From a virus, in IMG/VR virus record IMGVR_UViG_3300029319_000070, positions 1 through 35,105 of that record: a stretch of DNA of 35,105 nt; one strand, given 5' to 3'. The notes under the pieces are model-generated. The model was not told where the DNA came from. It worked only from the letters and a program-made list of their open reading frames with translations, and did not search any database. The position numbers and the translations under genes are program-made. Positions 22,924 through 29,880 of this stretch are shown one piece after another (position 1 is the first letter of the stretch; each line of letters opens with the position of its first letter).

Positions 22924-23409
22924 ATGGCAAAAATTGTTGATAAATTTTTAGAGGAACAACATTTTAATGATTTAAAAAATCTTGTAACAGGTATTTCTTT
23001 CCCTTGGTTTTTTATTAATAATTTAAATGATGAGGGAAACGAAGATAAAGATTTTTATTTTTATATGTCTCATTTGTTATATGATAACAATCAGCCTACA
23101 AGCAATTATTTTGACGCATTTGTTCCGTTGTTATCAACTATAGGTTATAAGGCATTAATAAGGGTCAAGGCTAATCTTTACCCTAGAACTAAAACATTAA
23201 GACATAATGGTATGCACGTTGATACAGACTATGATCACAAAGGATTTTTGTTTTATTTTAATACTTGTGATAGTAAAACAATTTTAAAGGATATGGAAGT
23301 TGATTGTGTGGCTAATAGAGGAGTATATTTTAACCCTTCTATACTACACTCAAGTTCTTCTTGCACAAATGTTCAAGCTAGATTTAGTTTAAACGTAAAC
23401 TATTTTTAA
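22924..23409 (+). CDS. Fe(II)/2-oxoglutarate-dependent oxygenase 2
   Basis: The start is taken at ATG 22924, after an AAGAG-type ribosome site; a frame extension to 22873 would run inside the preceding gene. The 161-residue product has MHVDTDYD with His98-x-Asp100, a distal His142 in PSILHSSSSC, and Arg153 in ARFSLNVNYF. This is the complete His-x-Asp...His metal triad plus the Arg that holds 2-oxoglutarate. The pattern IRVKANLYPRTKTLRHNGMHVD is typical of phage-encoded members. It does not resemble the first oxygenase in detail, so this is not a simple recent duplication. Substrate unknown. Confidence 0.84.
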   Translation: MAKIVDKFLEEQHFNDLKNLVTGISFPWFFINNLNDEGNEDKDFYFYMSHLLYDNNQPTSNYFDAFVPLLSTIGYKALIRVKANLYPRTKTLRHNGMHVDTDYDHKGFLFYFNTCDSKTILKDMEVDCVANRGVYFNPSILHSSSSCTNVQARFSLNVNYF

Positions 23410-23422
23410 AAGGAGAAAAAAA

Positions 23423-23827
23423 ATGGCAAATATTACATATGTTAAAGAAGGTGAAAATAATAAATCAACCTTAATAATAGATGGTGTGCCAGTAGACTCA
23501 TCTAATTATGGTGTTGATAGTAAAATCCATGCTATTCAATGGAATGGCTCTAAAGGTGAAATAGAATATAATGATGGTACACCTAATAAAGAAATCACAG
23601 ATATATCTTCATATGATTTTGAATCAAAGCACACAACAGAGAAGAAAGCAAATGAAGATGCAGAAGCAAAAGCAGAAGCAGATGAAGTAGCAAAGTGGAC
23701 TTATAAAGAAAAAAGAGCAAACGAATATCCAGGTTTAACAGATCAATTAGACGATATATACCATAATGGTATTGATGGTTGGAAAGCTACAATCAAAGCA
23801 ATTAAAGATAAATACCCTAAAAAATAA
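23423..23827 (+). CDS. Probable tail-fibre-associated protein
   Basis: This 134-residue protein follows an AGGAG site. The N-terminus is beta-rich (ITYVKEGENNKSTLIIDGVPVD, IHAIQWNGSKGEIEYNDG), a linker is Glu/Ala/Lys-rich, and the C-terminus EKRANEYPGLTDQLDDIYHNGIDGWKATIKAIKDKYP is a motif I recognise from short proteins next to tail fibre genes. It is probably a fibre assembly or fibre-tip protein. No catalytic residues are seen. Confidence 0.72.
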   Translation: MANITYVKEGENNKSTLIIDGVPVDSSNYGVDSKIHAIQWNGSKGEIEYNDGTPNKEITDISSYDFESKHTTEKKANEDAEAKAEADEVAKWTYKEKRANEYPGLTDQLDDIYHNGIDGWKATIKAIKDKYPKK

Positions 23828-23845
23828 TAAAAAAAGGGTATTACT

Positions 23846-24418
23846 ATGCCAATAACATCTTTAAAATTTAGACCAGGCATAAATAAAGAAACTACATCTT
23901 ACTCAAATAAGGGTGGTTGGAACGACTGTGATTTAATTAGATTTCGTTTTGGCTATCCTGAGAAATTAGGTGGATGGGAAAAATATGCAGTCAGCACTTT
24001 TTTAGGAACATCAAGAACCTTACATTCTTGGGCAAATTTAGAAGGTGATAAACTTCTAGGATTAGGAACTGAACAAAAATTTTATATTGAACAATCACAA
24101 ACGTACAATGACATTACTCCAATTAGACGTAAAGTTGTTAATGGTGTCGTAGTTTTTGATATTGATGGAAATGCAATTATAACAGTTGTATCAGGAAATG
24201 CTGGTACTGGTGCTATTGGAACAGTTATTATTGAATCAACTTACGAGGTTAAATCAACTAATCCAGAAAATAATTTAAGAATATTAGGAACTACAGAAGT
24301 AGGAACAGTAACAATAAATACCCCACCAACTGCTGCTAACTTAGGTATTACTACAGCAGTTGGAAATGTAACTATATCTATAAGTGATGAATCAGTAGTC
24401 AACGTGGGTGGTACTTAA
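23846..24418 (+). CDS. N-terminal part of a split tail nozzle / stabilisation protein
   Basis: This 190-residue protein contains KFRPGINKETTSYSNKGGW, then DLIRFRFGYPEKLGGWEKY and LHSWANLEGDKLLGLGTEQ ... YNDITPIRR. This is the N-terminal part of a long (about 600-700 residue) tail nozzle protein in related podoviruses, of the P22 gp10 type. After the YNDITPIRR point it departs into beta repeats (SGNAGTGAIGTV) like those in the gene at 20035. Then it stops in a TAATG overlap with the gene that continues the nozzle. The protein is therefore probably the first half of a split gene with a repeat insertion at the split. Confidence 0.78.
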   Translation: MPITSLKFRPGINKETTSYSNKGGWNDCDLIRFRFGYPEKLGGWEKYAVSTFLGTSRTLHSWANLEGDKLLGLGTEQKFYIEQSQTYNDITPIRRKVVNGVVVFDIDGNAIITVVSGNAGTGAIGTVIIESTYEVKSTNPENNLRILGTTEVGTVTINTPPTAANLGITTAVGNVTISISDESVVNVGGT

Positions 24419-25959
24419 TGGCTATTACATTTATAACATCAACTTCAAGCACAACTGTAACTGTAAACGATAGTGGTCATGGAGCTATAGTTGGAGATTT
24501 TGTAACCTTTACTAATGCAAATACAGGCAATACAAGTTTAAATGCACAATTAGATAAAGAACATCAGATTGTTACTGTTCCAGACACAGCTACTTATACG
24601 ATAACACTAAGTGACAACGCTGCTGCTACTTTATCTAGTGCTGGTAGTGCAGATGCAGAATATCAAATAAATACTGGATTAAATACAGTTGTGCCAGGTA
24701 CTGGATGGGGTGCTGGAACATGGGGTGCAGATGGTTGGGGATCAGCTTCAACTGATGTTGTAGGTGGTGGCACAATAAGACTTTGGTCACAAGATAATTT
24801 TGGTGAAGATTTAATCTTTAATGAAAAAGATGGTTTTGTATTTTATTGGGACAAGAGTTTAGGTCTCACAACTAGAGCAAAAAATTTAATAGAATTATCT
24901 GATGCAGCACCAACAAAATCTCGTAAAGTTATTGTATCTGAAAGAGATCGTCATGTAATTTGTTTTGGTGCAAATCCTTTAGGACAAAGTGCTCAAGACA
25001 GGATGCTTATTCGTTTTAGTTCACAAGAAAATCCATTTTTATGGAGTCCAACTGCTACCAACACAGCAGGAAGTTTACGGATTGGTTCAGGATCTGAAAT
25101 AGTTACAGCAGTTAAAACAAGAAGAGAAATGGTTGTTCTAACAGATACATCTGTTCATAGTATGCAATTTATTGGACCTCCATTTACTTTTGGAATACAA
25201 CAACTTGCAGCTAATATCACAATTAGAGGTTTTAATTCAGCAGTTGCTGTTGGTGATGCTGTGTTTTGGATGGGATATGATAGATTTTACGTTTATGATG
25301 GTCGTGTTCAAGTAATTCCTTGCTCCGTAAGAGATCATGTTTTTAATAATTTCAATGAAGTGCAGTCAGATAAAATTTATGCAGGAGTAAATTCAGCTTT
25401 TGGTGAAGTTTTTTGGTTTTATCCATCTAATACTAATTCTATAATGAGTGGTGGAGATGGAGAAAACGACAAATATGTTGTTTATAACTATGATCAAAAA
25501 ATTTGGTATGTTGGTAGTTTAAAGAGAAGTTCTTGGCTTGATCGTGGAGTTTATCAATATCCAATGGCTACTGACTCTAATCTTGTTTATAATCACGAAA
25601 AAGGTAATGATAACGATGGCACGGCATTTACATCTTTTATAGAGTCTAGTCCAATAGACATACAAGATGGTGATCAATTTGTGTTTATTAGAAGAATGAT
25701 ACCTGATGTAAGTTTTGATAATAGTGATGATGATATACCAACAAGTGACAAACAAGCTGTTTTTTCACTAAAAGCACAAAGAAGTCCACATGGTGGTTTT
25801 GTTAAAACATCAACAAATACAGTTACTCCAACAACAGAATTAAATCATTTAAGACTCAGGGGTCGTTCTTTTGGTTTAAGAATAGAGAGCACAACGCAAA
25901 AAGTTAATTGGAGACTTGGAACAAATAGAGTAGATATAAGGCAAGATGGAGACAGATGA
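24418..25959 (+). CDS. Main part of the tail nozzle / stabilisation protein
   Basis: This 513-residue protein begins with a strand-rich domain (STTVTVNDSGHGAIVGDFVTF) that in single-chain relatives follows directly after the part found in the upstream gene. It has a GWGAGTWGADGWG box, then RLWSQDNFGEDLIF, RHVICFGANPLG, a beta-propeller-like rhythm of strands (MVVLTDTSVHSMQFIG, AVFWMGYDRFYVYDGRVQVIP), and a C-terminal barrel region. This layout matches tail nozzle proteins that close the podovirus tail and prevent DNA leakage. Translation is coupled to the upstream half through TAATG. Confidence 0.82.
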   Translation: MAITFITSTSSTTVTVNDSGHGAIVGDFVTFTNANTGNTSLNAQLDKEHQIVTVPDTATYTITLSDNAAATLSSAGSADAEYQINTGLNTVVPGTGWGAGTWGADGWGSASTDVVGGGTIRLWSQDNFGEDLIFNEKDGFVFYWDKSLGLTTRAKNLIELSDAAPTKSRKVIVSERDRHVICFGANPLGQSAQDRMLIRFSSQENPFLWSPTATNTAGSLRIGSGSEIVTAVKTRREMVVLTDTSVHSMQFIGPPFTFGIQQLAANITIRGFNSAVAVGDAVFWMGYDRFYVYDGRVQVIPCSVRDHVFNNFNEVQSDKIYAGVNSAFGEVFWFYPSNTNSIMSGGDGENDKYVVYNYDQKIWYVGSLKRSSWLDRGVYQYPMATDSNLVYNHEKGNDNDGTAFTSFIESSPIDIQDGDQFVFIRRMIPDVSFDNSDDDIPTSDKQAVFSLKAQRSPHGGFVKTSTNTVTPTTELNHLRLRGRSFGLRIESTTQKVNWRLGTNRVDIRQDGDR

Positions 25960-26183
25960 GTAGAAAACTAACACCACCAAATTTTTCTATGCCACCAGAT
26001 GAGTATGATGTGCAGTATTTTAATGAAATGGTTAGGAGTTTAAGTCAACTTGTAACACAATTACAAAATCCAGGTGAGTTAAGAGGAACTAAAATTACTT
26101 TAACTGAATTACCAACAAGTGATACAGGTTTAGAGATTGGTGCTTTATTTAATGATAACGGAACAATTAAAGTTAAGACATAG
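25956..26183 (+). CDS. Small virion protein next to the nozzle (PPNFSMPPDEYDVQYF type)
   Basis: This 75-residue protein begins in an ATGA overlap with the nozzle gene. It contains PPNFSMPPDEYDVQYFNEMVRSLSQLVTQLQNPGE, a helix that looks trimerising. It ends with TKITLTELPTSDTGLEIGALFNDNGTIKV, a short beta segment. I recognise the pattern as a small conserved protein in marine phage tail modules, possibly a fibre base or tail tip subunit. No more precise role can be supported. Confidence 0.78.
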   Translation: MSRKLTPPNFSMPPDEYDVQYFNEMVRSLSQLVTQLQNPGELRGTKITLTELPTSDTGLEIGALFNDNGTIKVKT

Positions 26184-26215
26184 ACGTACAAACAAAATTA
26201 AGGTAACATAAGGCT

Positions 26216-27016
26216 ATGAGTTTAGGAAAATTATTAAAAGATATAGCACCTGTTTTGATTGGAGCTACTTTAGGACCAGGCATTGGAGCACAATTTGGTG
26301 CAAGTCCTTTCATTAGTAGGGCTGTTACTGGAGCATTAACGTCTAAATTAGCTGGTGGTAAAACTAAGGATGCACTTAGAAATGCCTTAATTGCTGGAGT
26401 TGGTGGTGCTGCTTTTGATAAATTTAGTGGTGCAGATCAGGCTGTAACCACTGGTGGAGAGGGAACAATTGTTCGTAGTGGATCAACACAGCCTCCTGCA
26501 AGTAATCCAGAAATCGCTAAAAAAATGGGTGTAAGCTCTGTGCCAACAGAACAAGCATCGCAAAAAATAGCAGAAACATTTAAGCCCAGAACATTTAGTG
26601 CAGAACTCCTAAAATCTGCTGGTGTTGGTGGCGATAATCTCTTTGCTCGTTTACTTAATACACCATTAGGTGAAGGTCTTACAGCAGGATTAATTGCACA
26701 ATTATTAGCTGGTGGTGATGAAGACGAAGATACTAGGACAGCATTTGAAAGGAGACCTTTTGGTCAAGGAGGACCTGGTGGTCAATTAGGTGGTATAACC
26801 TTTGCTAAACAAGGTGGAGAGATGGGATTTCCAAGAAGAACAGGTGGTATTGATCCATCAGAGGGTTCAGGGACAAAAGATGATGTCCCTGCCATGTTAA
26901 TGGCTGGTGAATTTGTTTTGACTAAAGATGCTGTAAAGGGTCTTGGTGATGGTAATTCAAGAAAAGGTATAGAAAGAGCATACGACATGATGGATAAGTT
27001 AGAAGCGAGGGCATAA
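26216..27016 (+). CDS. Internal virion/ejection-type protein with SGTKDDVPAMLMAGEFV domain
   Basis: This 266-residue protein has a Gly/Ala-rich hydrophobic N-terminal region (APVLIGATLGPGIGAQFG, residues 11-28) able to insert in membranes. A disordered Gly/Gln middle carries further Gly-Gly motifs (FAKQGGEMG), and the C-terminal domain holds EGSGTKDDVPAMLMAGEFVLTKDAVKGLG then IERAYDMMDKLE. I recognise this C-terminal domain from many phage virion proteins. Placed after the nozzle and before other ejection-type genes, it is probably packed in the capsid or tail and released with DNA. A copy of the recurrent palindrome lies within it at 26462-26475. Confidence 0.75.
   Translation: MSLGKLLKDIAPVLIGATLGPGIGAQFGASPFISRAVTGALTSKLAGGKTKDALRNALIAGVGGAAFDKFSGADQAVTTGGEGTIVRSGSTQPPASNPEIAKKMGVSSVPTEQASQKIAETFKPRTFSAELLKSAGVGGDNLFARLLNTPLGEGLTAGLIAQLLAGGDEDEDTRTAFERRPFGQGGPGGQLGGITFAKQGGEMGFPRRTGGIDPSEGSGTKDDVPAMLMAGEFVLTKDAVKGLGDGNSRKGIERAYDMMDKLEARA
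26462..26475. repeat. Palindrome copy 2, GGAACAATTGTTCG
   Basis: The inner 12 bases GAACAATTGTTC are identical to the core at 13755-13766 and 30043-30054. This copy lies within a coding sequence, read as Gly-Thr-Ile-Val-Arg, a different frame from the copy at 30042, so protein similarity does not explain it. Confidence 0.7.
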
Positions 27017-27939
27017 TGGCTGTTCAAACTGTAGAAAACATACAAAGATTACCTCCATTTTTAGAGGGTTTGCAAAAAAGATTGTTGCAATCTGCTTTTG
27101 GTATTTTTGATGGTGAAGATCAAACTACACCTGGGCTTCTCGACTCACCTTTAAACTTACCTGGGTTTCAAATATCTGAAATGGACCCATTAAGACAAAG
27201 AGCGATAACTTTAGGTGAAAATTTAGTTGGTTCTTTTAGACCATTTATTGAAGGAGCTAGAGATCAAACACTTGCTGGTCAACAAGCTTTAACATCTGGA
27301 TTACAATTTTTACAACCTGAAGCAATTAAGCAGTTTCAAAATCCTTTTCAACAGCAAGTTATAGATGCTTCCATGAGAGAGCTGAATAGACAAGCTGACA
27401 TGAGAAGAGCTGGTGCTGATGCAGCAGCAGTTAGATCTGGTGCATTTGGTGGTTCAAGAGAAGGTGTGCAAAGAGCTGAAACAGAAAGAGGTTTGCAACA
27501 AGTTAAAGGCGACACTTTATCAAGGTTGTTATCACAAGGTTTTACAACAGCTCTACAAGCAGCTCAGAATGCAGGAAGACTATCTGGTGGTCTAGGACAG
27601 GCTTTTGGTCAATTAGCAGGAACCACAGGTGATTTAGGGCGTTTACAACAAGCATTAGGTCAAGCAGATATATCTCAGCTTTCACAATTAGGTGCATTAA
27701 GACAAGGACAGTCACAAGCAGAATTAGATGCAATGAGAGCAAATTTATTACAACAAGCACAAGAGCCATTTACAAGATTGCAACTAGGGCAAAATTTATT
27801 ACAAGGTATGCCAAGTGCATCAATGCCATCGACATTTCAACAAGCTACAATGCCTAGTGCAAATCCATTTTTACAAGGTATTGGAGCTTATACAACATTG
27901 TCGCAAATTGCACCTTTTGGTGGTACTAAATCTAAATAG
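27016..27939 (+). CDS. DNA ejection protein (NPFQQQVIDASMRELNRQADM type)
   Basis: This 307-residue Gln/Ala-rich, helical protein starts in a TAATG overlap. The central motif NPFQQQVIDASMRELNRQADMRRAGADAAAVRSGAFGGSRE (residues 113-153) is a strongly conserved signature I recognise from virion proteins of podoviruses and other phages. It is followed by long amphipathic helices with repeated Leu-Gln-Gln. Such proteins are carried inside the particle and help DNA cross the cell envelope. No catalytic residues are visible. Confidence 0.78.
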   Translation: MAVQTVENIQRLPPFLEGLQKRLLQSAFGIFDGEDQTTPGLLDSPLNLPGFQISEMDPLRQRAITLGENLVGSFRPFIEGARDQTLAGQQALTSGLQFLQPEAIKQFQNPFQQQVIDASMRELNRQADMRRAGADAAAVRSGAFGGSREGVQRAETERGLQQVKGDTLSRLLSQGFTTALQAAQNAGRLSGGLGQAFGQLAGTTGDLGRLQQALGQADISQLSQLGALRQGQSQAELDAMRANLLQQAQEPFTRLQLGQNLLQGMPSASMPSTFQQATMPSANPFLQGIGAYTTLSQIAPFGGTKSK

Positions 27940-27948
27940 GGTAGTTAC

Positions 27949-29880
27949 ATGGCTCCAAAGCAAACATTATCACAAGGATTAGTAAATCAGTTAGTCCCAC
28001 AAAGAAGTTTAGGCTCAGAATTTTTAAAACAATTAGATAAACAAGCAGATCAAAATCAAGAGTTTTTAAATGTTCTTGGTTTTAAAGATTATACTGGTTC
28101 TCTTGGCAGCCAAGATGCTGACACTCTTCTTGGTAAAGGTGCTTCTATATTAGGTGAAGGTTTTTTAAATATACCTCAAGCATTTGGTAATCTTTACAAA
28201 GAAATTAAAAGTCCAATAGATGCCTTGGTATCAACTACAGGAACTGCATTAACTGATCCATTATTTACCGAACTAGGAAGACAAAAACAAGCACAACGCA
28301 TGGCAACTGAAACAGGTGGCATAGAACTCGGATTGCCAATAGATAAATCTATACCAAGAGGTGCTCTAGGTCCAAGCCCTATTATTGGACAGACTAAGGA
28401 AGAAAGAGAAGCAGCAAAAACTAGAGCTCAAGAAAAAAAATCGCAAATTGATGAATTTGCTATTGGTGCAGGAAAAGACAAAGAGACAACACCTGGCGTT
28501 GATGAAAAATCATCACCACAATTTCAAGACCCTGAAGCAGAAATTGCAAAAATTGCAGCAGAAAAAGAAACTGACATAGCATCAGCACCTGATGAAGATC
28601 TTGATTACACAGATACATATACAGAAGAAGAGCTCAAAGCAGTTACTGATCCTGAAGTAAAAAAGAAGGCTGCTCAAGCACAATTATTTACGGATGCTAT
28701 GAAAGACATAGAAGATATGTATGGTGATGGCACAGAAGTAAGAAAAACAAAAACTATTGATGATTATAAAAAAGATTTTGCAAAGGCAACAGGCATTGAC
28801 ATATCAGGAGAGCCCGACAATAGAGCTGCACTTATGGCACTAGGATTATCATTAATGCAAAACAGAGCTGGTAAAGGTTTTAACTTATCCAACATTCTTG
28901 GCGAAGTTGGTCGTGCTGGTGAGGCAGCATTACCTAAGTTTGAAGCTGCTAGAAAAGAAGCAAGGGCTGGTCAAATAGCTGCTGGTAAGTTTGCACTACA
29001 AGAAGAAAAAGCAGATCGTGCAGCAGAGTTAGCTAAAGCTAAAGAAAAAAGAACTGCACTAGCTAAAGTGGCTGCAGAATTTAGAGGTTATGCTAATAAA
29101 CAGGCACTTGAACAAATGAAACACAGCAATAATTTGCTTATTAAACGACTTGAGTTTGCTGGTAAAGGCGTTGATCCTAAAGGCAAAATCACAGAAGCAC
29201 GATTGTTAAATCAGCCTAACCTTAAAATAAATAAAGGTTATGTAGCTGGTAATAATAACATCGTATTTTTAAACGCTCAATCTGAAGCAAAAGCTCATGC
29301 TGATGCTTATAGAAATGTATTAGAAGCTAAAGACAGTATTAATCAAATGAGAGACTTAACAATAGCGTTAGCTAATAAAGGTGACGCATCTGCTGTTTCT
29401 ATCATTTTAGCTAGAGGTAAAAGATTACTTAAACCTTTAGGTATTGGAAATGATGATTATGCAAAAGACTTTAAGTTAAACAAAGGTGAATTAAATATTA
29501 GTGAAGAAGAACAAGTCAAAATATTACAAAGAAGGCTTATCTCGCAGTACAAAAAGTTTTTAACAAAAGAAACTGGTAATGGAATATCTGAAGGTGATAT
29601 TAAAAGATTACAAGAGTTGCTAGGTAAAATAAGTCCATTAAAACCTTTAGCAGAAAATTTAGAAAACTTTGCACAACTTGAAGTTATTTTTGATGCACCA
29701 CAAAGGACACTTGAAGGTATTTTTAATGAATTTGGACAAAGAAAAAATCACATGAGTGATGAAAGCTATAATGATACTTTAAAAGTTATAAATGACGCTA
29801 TAACTTTTGGAACACAGGGTAAGTATGGTGCGACTGTGGGCGATGATGGATCAATAAACATAGATTTGACGGCAAGATAA
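27949..29880 (+). CDS. Internal virion (ejection) protein
   Basis: This 643-residue, predominantly helical and charged protein has a weak hydrophobic stretch near residue 75 (NIPQAFGNLYKEI). A central domain, DNRAALMALGLSLMQNRAGKGFNLSNILGEVGRAGEAALP at about 288-327, recalls a motif common in large virion proteins of marine podoviruses. Long Ala/Lys/Glu coiled-coil helices follow, then a helical C-terminal half. It lies between two other ejection-type proteins. It is probably an inner core protein ejected with DNA; no enzymatic function is seen. Confidence 0.72.
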   Translation: MAPKQTLSQGLVNQLVPQRSLGSEFLKQLDKQADQNQEFLNVLGFKDYTGSLGSQDADTLLGKGASILGEGFLNIPQAFGNLYKEIKSPIDALVSTTGTALTDPLFTELGRQKQAQRMATETGGIELGLPIDKSIPRGALGPSPIIGQTKEEREAAKTRAQEKKSQIDEFAIGAGKDKETTPGVDEKSSPQFQDPEAEIAKIAAEKETDIASAPDEDLDYTDTYTEEELKAVTDPEVKKKAAQAQLFTDAMKDIEDMYGDGTEVRKTKTIDDYKKDFAKATGIDISGEPDNRAALMALGLSLMQNRAGKGFNLSNILGEVGRAGEAALPKFEAARKEARAGQIAAGKFALQEEKADRAAELAKAKEKRTALAKVAAEFRGYANKQALEQMKHSNNLLIKRLEFAGKGVDPKGKITEARLLNQPNLKINKGYVAGNNNIVFLNAQSEAKAHADAYRNVLEAKDSINQMRDLTIALANKGDASAVSIILARGKRLLKPLGIGNDDYAKDFKLNKGELNISEEEQVKILQRRLISQYKKFLTKETGNGISEGDIKRLQELLGKISPLKPLAENLENFAQLEVIFDAPQRTLEGIFNEFGQRKNHMSDESYNDTLKVINDAITFGTQGKYGATVGDDGSINIDLTAR

